A stretch of DNA of 24,651 bases, taken from an uncultured Erysipelotrichaceae bacterium (GTDB lineage: Bacteria > Bacillota_I > Bacilli_A > RF39 > UBA660). Position 1 is the first letter of the stretch; each line of letters opens with the position of its first letter. Location of the stretch: assembly GCA_902768065.1 (NCBI GenBank), contig CACXJP010000019.1:1-24651 (forward strand), given 5' to 3'. The notes beneath the pieces were generated by a model that was not told the DNA's origin, searched no databases, and saw only the letters and a program-made list of their open reading frames with translations. Positions 14,810 through 22,008 of this stretch are shown one piece after another. The position numbers were made by a program, and so were the translations under genes.

Positions 14810-14818
14810 ATTATAACA
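14810..14818 (-). promoter_or_regulatory. Extended -10 promoter of the mnmA-sigma-XRE run
   Basis: The minus strand reads TGTTATAAT (TATAAT at 14810-14815), 28 nt before the mnmA ATG. No clear -35 is present. No terminator is visible between copA and this promoter, so copA transcripts may read into the run. Confidence 0.6.
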
Positions 14819-14835
14819 TTTTTCTTTAAATATAT

Positions 14836-17025
14836 CTACTTTTTTTGTTTTAATCTTAAACTATTTATTGTTACTGTTAAACTACTAACGATCATTGCTA
14901 TACAAGCAATCATTGGATTAATAGTAATTTTTGTAATTAAACCTGTTGCTAGAGGAATCATCAATAAATTATATATAAATGCCCAGAATAAATTTTCTTT
15001 AATTATTCTTTTAGTTTTCTTGCTAATTAAAATAATATCATTTATTTTCATTAAATTATTATTCGTAATTACAATACTTGCTGCATTTGATGCTATTTCT
15101 GTTCCACTATTTAATGAAACACCTATTGTTGCAGATTTTAGAGATGGAGCATCATTTATACCATCTCCTACCATCATTACTTTGTGTCCTTCACTTATAA
15201 TTTCTTTAATTTTTTTATTTTTTTCTTTTGGAGATAGTCCTGAATATACTTGTTCTTTTGAAAGATTCAAGTCATTTGCTATTTTCATTGTTGTTACTTC
15301 ATTATCTCCTGATAATAATAATACATTAATATTTCTTTCTTTTAAATTTTCTATTAATCTTTTTGATTCTTTTCTTATTGTATCTTTTAATCCAATTAAT
15401 GCAATAATTTTCTTATTTCTAACTAAGTATATAACTGTATTTCCTTCTTGTGATAATAATAATTCTTCATCTTCATATGAATTAGAAATATCTAATTTTT
15501 TTAGTAATTTCTTATTACATGCATAATATACATTTTCATCATCTTTAGCTTTTACTCCATAGCCTACTAAGTCCTCTGTTATTAAATTATCATTTACTTT
15601 TATTTTATTTTTCTTTGCATAATTATTTATTCCTTTAGCTAAAGGATGATTACTATATTTTTCTATAGATGCTAGCAGTTCTAATATTTCTTTTTCTTCT
15701 TTTTCAACATGAATGATTATTTTTGAAACTGTTGGTAAACCATATGTTAGAGTTCCTGTTTTATCAAATACTACTGTATCAATTTGAGTAGCAACTTCAA
15801 GAACCTCACTATTTTTGATTAAAATACCTTTTTTTGCTGAATTTGAAATACTAACTACTAATGCAAGTGGAGTTGCTAGTCCAAGACTACATGGGCAGGC
15901 AATTATGAGTACTGTTGATAATCTAATTAATGCTAATGAAACATCTTTAAACATAATTAAATTAATAATAAAAGTTATTATGGCAATAATTACTATTGTT
16001 GGTACAAAATAAGAACATATTTTATCCACAATTCTTGTGATTTTATTTTTTTCGCTTGTTGCTTGTACTACTAGTCTTACGATTTCAGAAACTGTAGTTT
16101 CTTTTCCTATTCTTTCTGCTTTATATATTATTTTTCCTTCATGGTTTATACTTCCAGCAATTACTTTGGATTTAACCTCTTTGAATACCGGTTGTGACTC
16201 ACCTGTTATTAGTGATTCATCAATAGTAGTACTTCCTTCTACTATTTCACCATCTACAGCAATTTTTTCTCCTGGTAAGCATATTAATAAATCTTCTTTT
16301 TTTATCTCATCTATTGTTACATCTATATATCCTTCTTCTGTCTTCAGATGAGATTTATTTGGAGTAATTCTTACTAAATCTTTAATATCTTGCTCTGTTT
16401 TATCTCTATTTTTTCCAACGATAAATCTTCCTAATTTTATGAAATAAATAACAAATATTGTTGATTCAAAATAAATACTATGAAGATAATTATTTTTTCC
16501 TAATAATACCATTATTACTGAAAATGAGCTATATATATAACTTGAAAAAACTCCTAGTGTTATTAAGGTATCCATATTTGGCATTAAATGAATTAGACTT
16601 TTTATACCACTTTTTATAATATCAAATGCATATATAATAAATGCTGTTGTTAATAATAGTAGTACTATTGCATATTGTTTTGGATACTTTTCCATATTAA
16701 TTATTTCTGGTAATTTTAAAGAGTGAGCCATTGTAATATACATTATTAAAACAGCAAGTATTCCATATATTATCAGTGGAGTTATATTTGTTTTTTTATC
16801 TTTATTAACCTGAATTTCTTCTCCTACTGATTTAAAGCCCGCTTCTTCTATGTATTTTTCTAATTCCTTTTTTCCTATCTTATTTGTATATGTTATAGTC
16901 GCAGTTTTTAATACTAAATTTACTGAAGCTGATATAACTTCTTCTTGTTTATTTAAATATTTTTCTAACCCATTAGAGCAACCACTACAACTCATACCTT
17001 CAATCACTAATGTAATTTTTTTCAT
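14836..17025 (-). CDS. copA: Copper-translocating P1B-type ATPase
   Basis: The 729-aa product is a full-length Cu+-exporting ATPase of the inner membrane. It has one N-terminal HMA domain with CSGC (13-16), about eight membrane helices, the actuator motif TGES (274-277), the ion-channel CPC (377-379), the phosphorylated Asp421 in DKTGTLT, HP (460-461) and GDGINDAP (620-627). In the last two helices YN (685-686) and MIVSS (711-715) are the residues that define the Cu+ (P1B-1) subtype. No csoR, copY or copZ gene is adjacent. The ATG overlaps the stop of the upstream ADP-ribosyltransferase gene by 4 nt (ATGA), so the two are translationally coupled. Confidence 0.95.
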   Translation of the reverse strand: MKKITLVIEGMSCSGCSNGLEKYLNKQEEVISASVNLVLKTATITYTNKIGKKELEKYIEEAGFKSVGEEIQVNKDKKTNITPLIIYGILAVLIMYITMAHSLKLPEIINMEKYPKQYAIVLLLLTTAFIIYAFDIIKSGIKSLIHLMPNMDTLITLGVFSSYIYSSFSVIMVLLGKNNYLHSIYFESTIFVIYFIKLGRFIVGKNRDKTEQDIKDLVRITPNKSHLKTEEGYIDVTIDEIKKEDLLICLPGEKIAVDGEIVEGSTTIDESLITGESQPVFKEVKSKVIAGSINHEGKIIYKAERIGKETTVSEIVRLVVQATSEKNKITRIVDKICSYFVPTIVIIAIITFIINLIMFKDVSLALIRLSTVLIIACPCSLGLATPLALVVSISNSAKKGILIKNSEVLEVATQIDTVVFDKTGTLTYGLPTVSKIIIHVEKEEKEILELLASIEKYSNHPLAKGINNYAKKNKIKVNDNLITEDLVGYGVKAKDDENVYYACNKKLLKKLDISNSYEDEELLLSQEGNTVIYLVRNKKIIALIGLKDTIRKESKRLIENLKERNINVLLLSGDNEVTTMKIANDLNLSKEQVYSGLSPKEKNKKIKEIISEGHKVMMVGDGINDAPSLKSATIGVSLNSGTEIASNAASIVITNNNLMKINDIILISKKTKRIIKENLFWAFIYNLLMIPLATGLITKITINPMIACIAMIVSSLTVTINSLRLKQKK

Positions 17026-17774
17026 TTTTTTACCTCTTTTTTATCACTTGATTTTATATTTTTATTCCAAATACTTTTAGGTATCAATAAAGCTGTTATT
17101 ACTGCGGTATTATCATTTATCTCTACATCTATTACTTTAGACAAAGAATGTCTTTCAATGAGATATTCTTGTTGATTTGTTGAATAACTTAATTCTTCTG
17201 TTGTTAATGGTATTCCATCTTGAGAATTTGGTGGAATAATGTATTTTATTTCTATATTATTAATCTTTCCGTAAACCTCTTTTTTAAAGTATGATTCTTT
17301 TTCTTCTATTGATGTTGATGTAAATCCCTCTTCATACATAAATTTTCCTTTTAAATGCATTATATCTTCAAGGGTATTTATTCCATATTTTTTTAGAGAA
17401 TCAAGTGGTGTGCCTCTATATACAATAAAAGCATTTTTTGTTTTAGGATATGAATCTATTAACTTATCAATTATAGCTATATCTTGATATAGTTTATGTT
17501 CTTCGTCACTTGTTTTTAATCCATGCTCTTCATAGTTCCAATTATTTCTTAATATAGCATTTATCTTCTTTGATTCTAGTCCAGTATATCCTTTTATTGT
17601 TAATATTTGGTCTTCGGTTAACTTTGATATAAAACTATTTAATTCATTATTAAAAGTTGGTTTTTCATATGTATATGTTGATATTTCTCTTAGTAGTGAT
17701 GCAATCTCAAATTCAATATCTTCATCTAGAGATTTTTCTATTATCATAGTTGCAAGAGATATACCTTTTTTCAT
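17022..17774 (-). CDS. Predicted mono-ADP-ribosyltransferase (R-STS-QxE)
   Basis: The 250-aa product has the hallmarks of the ADPRT exoenzyme family that transfers ADP-ribose from NAD+ to proteins. Arg120 lies in IVYRGT, the STS motif (153-155) in EGFTSTSIEE, and Gln201-Gln202-Glu203 in STNQQEYLIE. A YTG...INAILRN segment (63-76) matches the N-terminal helical part of the domain. The QxE form of the last motif resembles C3-type transferases rather than the Arg-specific ExE type. There is no signal peptide or membrane helix, so it acts in the cytoplasm or is exported by an unseen route. The ATG at 17774 is chosen for AGAAGGTGAT 4 nt upstream; a longer frame to 17822 runs through the promoter. 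It is coupled to copA by a 4-nt overlap. The target is unknown. Confidence 0.85.
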   Translation of the reverse strand: MKKGISLATMIIEKSLDEDIEFEIASLLREISTYTYEKPTFNNELNSFISKLTEDQILTIKGYTGLESKKINAILRNNWNYEEHGLKTSDEEHKLYQDIAIIDKLIDSYPKTKNAFIVYRGTPLDSLKKYGINTLEDIMHLKGKFMYEEGFTSTSIEEKESYFKKEVYGKINNIEIKYIIPPNSQDGIPLTTEELSYSTNQQEYLIERHSLSKVIDVEINDNTAVITALLIPKSIWNKNIKSSDKKEVKK

Positions 17775-17793
17775 ACTATCACCTTCTAATAAT

Positions 17794-17822
17794 ATCTTAA
17801 TTTTTAATGTATGATTTGTCAA
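17794..17822 (-). promoter_or_regulatory. Promoter of the ADP-ribosyltransferase-copA operon
   Basis: TTGACA (17817-17822) and TAAGAT (17794-17799) are spaced by 17 nt on the minus strand, about 20 nt before the ATG at 17774. It lies in the 80-nt divergent gap shared with the plus-strand gene at 17855, whose own promoter is not clear. No obvious CsoR- or CopY-type operator was recognised. Confidence 0.75.
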
Positions 17823-17854
17823 TTATAGATAATAATATTTTATGGAGGGATAAA

Positions 17855-18283
17855 ATGGATAATAATATTAATATTTTAGATGAACTAAATAAAGGTTGTA
17901 GTATGGCTATTCAAGCAATTGATATGATTTTAAAGAAAACTGATAATAAAGAATTCCACGATTTTTTAGTAGAGTTTAATGATTGCTATATAGATGTATC
18001 AGAAGAAATAAAAGAATTATATCGAGAGTATAGTGATGAGGAAATACATGAGGTAAATGATGTGGAAAAAGTAATGGCTTGGTTGGGAATAGAAAAAGAT
18101 ACTATTCTTGATACAAGTATATCTAAATTATCTGATCTTCTTATTAATGGTACTACTATGGGGATAATTGAAGGAAGAAAAATTCTAAATCATAAAAAGA
18201 TGGATGATTCTATACATAAAATATGTGATAGATACGTTAAGTTCCAAGAAAAGTATGTTGAAAAATTAAAAAAATATTTATAA
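17855..18283 (+). CDS. Helical-bundle protein of unknown function, 142 aa
   Basis: The ATG at 17855 follows GGAGGG at 6 nt. The product is acidic and almost entirely helical, without membrane segments. It begins NILDELNKGCSMAIQAIDMILKK, followed by a KEFHDFLVEFNDCY helix, a VMAWLGIEKD turn and a GTTMGIIEGRKIL helix. The pattern suggests a four-helix ferritin-like bundle of the DUF2383 kind, but the usual metal-binding E-x-x-H residues are not clear. It is divergent from the ADP-ribosyltransferase-copA operon across 80 nt and ends in its own terminator. A link to that operon is possible but not shown. Confidence 0.75.
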   Translation: MDNNINILDELNKGCSMAIQAIDMILKKTDNKEFHDFLVEFNDCYIDVSEEIKELYREYSDEEIHEVNDVEKVMAWLGIEKDTILDTSISKLSDLLINGTTMGIIEGRKILNHKKMDDSIHKICDRYVKFQEKYVEKLKKYL

Positions 18284-18288
18284 TTAGC

Positions 18289-18319
18289 AATAGTACTCTA
18301 GGTACTATTTTTCTTTTTA
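18289..18319 (+). terminator. Intrinsic terminator of the helical-bundle gene
   Basis: AATAGTAC (18289-18296) and GTACTATT (18302-18309) form a perfect 8-bp stem with a TCTAG loop, followed by TTTCTTTTTAT. Confidence 0.8.
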
Positions 18320-18324
18320 TAAAA

Positions 18325-18333
18325 TGATATAAT
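18325..18333 (+). promoter_or_regulatory. Extended -10 promoter of the S4-domain gene
   Basis: TGATATAAT lies 21 nt before the ATG at 18355, without a clear -35. The leader would be about 15 nt. Confidence 0.55.
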
Positions 18334-18354
18334 TATATTTGAGAAGTGATTATT

Positions 18355-19035
18355 ATGTATTTTATTCAAAAAAATTTAACTAGATTTAATAATATAGGAT
18401 ATACTTATTTTTTAAATCCTATGGAACTTAATAAAGTTAAGTCTAAACTAAGAAAAAATGAATATCATATTTATTATCCTTATAAAGATAGTGAAAAGAA
18501 TATTGTCTATAAAAAAAATATTCCAGAAGTTCTCTTATATGAAATTAAGTCTAAGCAACCATTAAGACACCAAGATATTTTAGGTACTATGTACTCTTTA
18601 AATATTTCACAGGATTTATTTGGAGATATACTTATCATAAATAATAAATATTATGTTTATATATTACCTATTTTGAGAAATTATTTTGAGAGTAATTTTA
18701 ATTGTATAAAAAATAGTAGAATTGAGCTTAATGAAATTGATATAGATAAGTTTGTGGACTATGAAAGAGAATATAAAAAAACAGAATTAATTGTATCTAG
18801 TACAAGAATAGATACAGTTATTTCTAGTATAATTCACACTCCTAGAAGTGAAATTAATTCTTTAATTAGTAAAAAGGCTATTATGATTAACTATGATTAT
18901 CTAAGTAATCCTGACTATAAATTAAAAGAAAATGATGTATTTAGTATTAAGAAATATGGAAAGTACAAATTTGTTGGTTCTAAAAAGAAAACCAAAAAGG
19001 ACAAACTTATTGTCGAAGTTTGTAAATATATATAA
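18355..19035 (+). CDS. YlmH-like S4-domain RNA-binding protein
   Basis: The 226-aa product has an N-terminal alpha/beta domain with HQDILGTMYSLNISQDLFGDI, typical of the YlmH family. A C-terminal S4 RNA-binding domain follows (about 146-215): VSSTRIDTVISSIIHTPRSE, then a second stretch with ISKKAIMINYDY and KLKENDVFSIKKYGKYKF. YlmH proteins bind ribosomal RNA and have been linked to cell division loci and to rescue of stalled 50S subunits in Bacillus. Here no division genes are adjacent. The ATG at 18355 is preferred over the GTG at 18346 because GAAGTGAT sits 4-5 nt upstream of it. No terminator follows. Confidence 0.88.
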   Translation: MYFIQKNLTRFNNIGYTYFLNPMELNKVKSKLRKNEYHIYYPYKDSEKNIVYKKNIPEVLLYEIKSKQPLRHQDILGTMYSLNISQDLFGDILIINNKYYVYILPILRNYFESNFNCIKNSRIELNEIDIDKFVDYEREYKKTELIVSSTRIDTVISSIIHTPRSEINSLISKKAIMINYDYLSNPDYKLKENDVFSIKKYGKYKFVGSKKKTKKDKLIVEVCKYI

Positions 19036-19044
19036 TAAAAAATG

Positions 19045-19073
19045 TTGATTATCATTTATATATAATATATAAT
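19045..19073 (+). promoter_or_regulatory. Promoter of the small zinc-ribbon membrane protein gene
   Basis: TTGATT (19045-19050) and TATAAT (19068-19073) are separated by 17 nt, about 28 nt before the ATG at 19101. The surrounding TA-rich tract contains a second TATAAT (19061-19066). Confidence 0.6.
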
Positions 19074-19100
19074 TTATATATAGAGAGAGGTGTTATGAGA

Positions 19101-19499
19101 ATGGCTAAATTTTGTATTAGTTGTGGTAGTGAATTACCAGAAAATGCTGTAGCTTGTCCAAATTGTGGAGCTATGCAAAATGCAAATCAAGCACAACCAG
19201 GAACACAACAAGTTGTTGTTAATAATGCTCCAGCTCAAAATCAATCTAATGGATTGGCAATTGCTGGTTTTGTAGTATCATTAGTTTCAACTTTATTATG
19301 TTGCGGAAGCTTTAATGTTGTTAGTTTGATTTTGTCAATTATTGGAGCTGTTAAGGCTAAAGATTACGGTGGAAGTGGTAAAGGTCTAGCAATCGCTGGT
19401 ATTATTATTTCTGCAATTGGATTAGTAATTCTAATCTTACTTACTGCATTAGGATTTGTTGCAGATTTTGCTGAAACAGTTAATAATAGTACATACTAA
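19101..19499 (+). CDS. Zinc-ribbon DUF4190-type membrane protein
   Basis: The 132-aa product starts MAKFCISCGSELPENAVACPNCGAM, a zinc ribbon with CISC and CPNC. A Gln/Asn/Pro linker and two hydrophobic helices follow (about 55-84 and 97-120). Between them GAVKAKDYGGSGKGLAIAGI is the signature of DUF4190 proteins. An ATG two codons upstream (19095) is also possible; GAGAGGTG sits between optimal distances for both. The function is unknown. The ribbon faces the cytoplasm in the expected topology. A terminator follows immediately after the stop codon and contains the start of the next gene. Confidence 0.85.
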   Translation: MAKFCISCGSELPENAVACPNCGAMQNANQAQPGTQQVVVNNAPAQNQSNGLAIAGFVVSLVSTLLCCGSFNVVSLILSIIGAVKAKDYGGSGKGLAIAGIIISAIGLVILILLTALGFVADFAETVNNSTY

Positions 19500-19500
19500 T

Positions 19501-19536
19501 AAAAAGCCCTCTGCAAAGATGGGCTTTTTAATTTTT
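19501..19536 (+). terminator. Intrinsic terminator of the zinc-ribbon gene, holding the next gene's start codon
   Basis: AAAAAGCCC (19501-19509) and GGGCTTTTT (19521-19529) form a perfect 9-bp stem around an 11-nt loop, followed by AATTTTTTG. The ATG of the DUF2752 gene (19519-19521) spans the loop and the first G of the 3' arm. Confidence 0.85.
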
Positions 19537-19887
19537 TGTTCTTTAGTTTTAGCTTTTATTTGGGTTCTTATATTAGAAAAGATTCACTATAAATGTCCTT
19601 TTCTAAACTACCTACATATATATTGTGCCGGATGCGGTGGCACAAGAATGATTCATTCTCTTATAAGATTTGATTTTTATCAAGCATTTAGGTACAACCC
19701 TCTTCTATTTATATTTCTTATTATAGGATTAATATATTTGTTTATAATGACTATTATATACATAAAAAAGAAGGAATTAATTCTTCCTTCTAAATATACA
19801 TTAATAATAATTTTATTATTTTTTTTACTCTATATGATATTAAGAAATATCGAGGCATTTTCTTTTTTAATACCAACAGAAGTTTAA
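19519..19887 (+). CDS. DUF2752 membrane protein
   Basis: The 122-aa product matches DUF2752: CPF at 26-28, CAGCGGTRMIHSLIRFDF (36-53) and FRYNPLLF (57-64), where CPGCGxTR and NPL are the conserved pieces. It has about three hydrophobic helices (3-19, 63-82, 93-112). The function is unknown. The only in-frame ATG lies inside the terminator of the upstream zinc-ribbon gene, 19 nt after that gene's stop, without a recognisable ribosome binding site. A TTG further upstream is an unlikely alternative. Expression therefore depends on read-through and perhaps on translational coupling. The same zinc-ribbon and DUF2752 pairing suggests linked roles. Confidence 0.8.
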   Translation: MGFLIFCSLVLAFIWVLILEKIHYKCPFLNYLHIYCAGCGGTRMIHSLIRFDFYQAFRYNPLLFIFLIIGLIYLFIMTIIYIKKKELILPSKYTLIIILLFFLLYMILRNIEAFSFLIPTEV

Positions 19888-19898
19888 CTTCTGTTTTT
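19875..19898 (+). terminator. Intrinsic terminator of the DUF2752 gene, containing its stop codon
   Basis: AACAGAAGT (19875-19883) and ACTTCTGTT (19887-19895) pair perfectly around TTA, followed by TTTATTTG. The stop TAA (19885-19887) sits in the loop. The convergent minus-strand gene ends at 19897. Confidence 0.8.
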
Positions 19899-20694
19899 AT
19901 TTGTAGCAATAATACATGCTATAAGTTTCTGTATTCAAGAAAACTGCTTCATTTTCGTTTTCATTTATACCAATCTCATATTCTGCAGTGAATTGTTTTG
20001 GATTCTCTATTCCATTTTCTACAAACTCTTTAGAATTAAGTTTTATCTTATAGTATTTATAACTTCCAGTTTCTGTTGTTTTATGTAAATCTTCATATGT
20101 ATATTTTCCATTAACATAATTATTTAACATATCATCATACTTATACCATGAAAAATCATAATCATCTTTCAAGTTAAATGTTACAACATAATCATCAGAT
20201 GGTCCAGCTCCATCAAATGATTTACAATCCCAAAATCCACTTACTGGTATTTCATCTACTGGCGGATCTTGGTCAATGGAACTTCCTGCGATTAAAGTCA
20301 TTAATAAAAATGATCCAAAAAACACTAAAACAAAGATGCCAATAACTGCACTAATACAGTTTAGTATTATTCCTGTTATTTTTATTGCACCTTTATCTTT
20401 ATTAATAATTCCTAAGCAAAAACCTACTATTGCTAATGGAATAACAAATGGTCCAATTACAAAACTTAATACTGATGAAATAATACCTATTACTAAAGAT
20501 GCAATTACAACTCCACTTGGATTATTGTTTTTTACAACATTATTATTTACTGGTGGAGTATTTACTTGTATATTATCTATATTATTAGTAGTTGATGATT
20601 CATTCGAATTCTCTTTTATATCTATTGATTGACCACAATTTGTACAAAAGCTATTACCTTCTTCTATCTTTTTTCCACACTTAGTACAAAACAT
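19897..20694 (-). CDS. Zinc-ribbon DUF4190-type membrane protein with extra C-terminal domain
   Basis: The 265-aa product opens with the zinc ribbon MFCTKCGKKIEEGNSFCTNCG, an Asn/Ser-rich linker (about 27-58), and two membrane segments (about 61-98 and 103-136) with the DUF4190-like GIINKDKGAIKITGIIL between them. A C-terminal domain of about 120 residues follows, rich in Tyr and Asp (WDCKSFDGAG, YKYDDMLNNYVNGKYTY). The C-terminal domain is not recognised and is predicted outside the membrane. The gene follows the FemX-like gene by 14 nt on the same strand with an AGAGGTG site, so both share one transcript. That suggests an envelope role, which is inference. Confidence 0.82.
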   Translation of the reverse strand: MFCTKCGKKIEEGNSFCTNCGQSIDIKENSNESSTTNNIDNIQVNTPPVNNNVVKNNNPSGVVIASLVIGIISSVLSFVIGPFVIPLAIVGFCLGIINKDKGAIKITGIILNCISAVIGIFVLVFFGSFLLMTLIAGSSIDQDPPVDEIPVSGFWDCKSFDGAGPSDDYVVTFNLKDDYDFSWYKYDDMLNNYVNGKYTYEDLHKTTETGSYKYYKIKLNSKEFVENGIENPKQFTAEYEIGINENENEAVFLNTETYSMYYCYK

Positions 20695-20708
20695 CTTACC
20701 ACACCTCT

Positions 20709-21935
20709 TTATTTTTTTATTTTATGAATTATTTTCAAAAGATTATATTCCCAGGATATTGGTAATTCAAATTCACCAATTAACTCTTCTACATATCCAT
20801 TGAATCCCTTTTTAAATTCATATATTCCATAGTCTTTTGGATGTTCATTTATATTTGCTGGAATACCATAAAAATTATGTTTCTTAAAACCATTTTCTAT
20901 TCCATATTTTATTAGTTCCCACTGAATTAGGTATTGCGAATTAAACTTTAGATATTCTTCATAATTACCACTAGATAAATATATCACTTCTGGTTTTATT
21001 AGCATAAACATTGAACCAGATAATGTAATTATATCTTTTCCAGTATTATCGATTATTTCTTGTGATTCTTTAATTCTTTTATCTATTGATGCCATCTCAT
21101 TATTTAGATTTTTCTTTGCTCCATCATTGTACTTAGCATCACTTAAACTCGCATATTTTTCTTCTTTTAATTTTCTTTCTTCTTTTAAACCTTTAATATA
21201 CTTTTTTAAGTTTAATTCAGTAATAAAGAATTTCACTTCATTCTTATCATGAAATAATTTATACATTTCTTGAAAGTAAGAAATATCTCTTACTTCAAAA
21301 CCTTTTCTTTCTCCAGTTTCAACCATTATATTTTGAAATCTATCTAATTCATCATATCCAATTTCATTTACTGTAATACCAAATTTTTCTGTTTTCTTTA
21401 TTTGATTTCTTGTATTTGGTTTCATTTCTTTCAATATTTGTTCTTCACTCTTTCCTTCTAGATCAAGTGAAAACATCCAAATTACTTGTTCTGTATCTTC
21501 TATACTAACTTTTTTGAAACCTAGTTTTTGTAAATGTTCTACTACATCTCTATTATCAATACCATCTTCTACTATATTTCCATCAATGTCTCTTTGTCTA
21601 TATATTAAATATGGATCAACTCTAAATACATATCCTTTTTTATCTTTGATATATTTTTTCAATTCATTTGTAAAGAATGTAACTAATTCTTTATTATTAA
21701 AATCTAACAAATAACCTCTTGGTGAGTAAAATTCATATTTTTTAAAATGACTTTTTCTTCTTAATAGCATTGTTGCTGCAATAATTTTATTGTTTTCTTT
21801 TACTCCTACATAGAATGTTTCCCAATTTCTTTTTTCTCTCAATTTTGATATTTCTGGGGATGACAAAAATGTTTTTAAGGGATGATTTTCCCAATATTTT
21901 TGGTATTCTTTTTCTGTTAATTCTTGAAATTTCAT
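20709..21935 (-). CDS. FemX/MurM-type aminoacyltransferase (peptidoglycan interpeptide bridge)
   Basis: The 408-aa product fits the FemABX family, which attaches amino acids from aminoacyl-tRNA to the Lys or equivalent side chain of peptidoglycan precursors. It has two GNAT-like halves: FRVDPYLIYRQRD and QVIWMFSLDLEG in the first, and the NTRNQIKKTEKFGI motif (about 175-190). A charged coiled-coil insertion at about 245-300 (KGLKEERKLKEEKYASL) is the typical tRNA-contacting arm. The second half ends with NFYGIPANINEHPKDYGIYEFKKGF. The amino acid added (Gly, Ala or Ser) cannot be read from sequence. It is the first gene of an operon with a zinc-ribbon membrane protein. Confidence 0.92.
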   Translation of the reverse strand: MKFQELTEKEYQKYWENHPLKTFLSSPEISKLREKRNWETFYVGVKENNKIIAATMLLRRKSHFKKYEFYSPRGYLLDFNNKELVTFFTNELKKYIKDKKGYVFRVDPYLIYRQRDIDGNIVEDGIDNRDVVEHLQKLGFKKVSIEDTEQVIWMFSLDLEGKSEEQILKEMKPNTRNQIKKTEKFGITVNEIGYDELDRFQNIMVETGERKGFEVRDISYFQEMYKLFHDKNEVKFFITELNLKKYIKGLKEERKLKEEKYASLSDAKYNDGAKKNLNNEMASIDKRIKESQEIIDNTGKDIITLSGSMFMLIKPEVIYLSSGNYEEYLKFNSQYLIQWELIKYGIENGFKKHNFYGIPANINEHPKDYGIYEFKKGFNGYVEELIGEFELPISWEYNLLKIIHKIKK

Positions 21936-21956
21936 TATAACACCTTCTCTATAATT

Positions 21957-21965
21957 ATTATATCA
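21957..21965 (-). promoter_or_regulatory. Extended -10 promoter of the FemX-like operon
   Basis: The minus strand reads TGATATAAT, 22 nt before the ATG at 21935. No -35 is clear. It lies just downstream of the terminator of the 22009 gene. Confidence 0.55.
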
Positions 21966-22004
21966 TAAATAAAGAAACAGAAACTACTCATATAAGTAGT
22001 TTCT
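21966..22004 (-). terminator. Intrinsic terminator of the C39-peptidase gene
   Basis: AGAAACTACT (21979-21988) and AGTAGTTTCT (21995-22004) form a perfect 10-bp stem around CATATA. On the minus strand GTTTCTTTATTTAT follows. It starts 4 nt after the stop codon. Confidence 0.75.
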
Positions 22005-22008
22005 TTCA

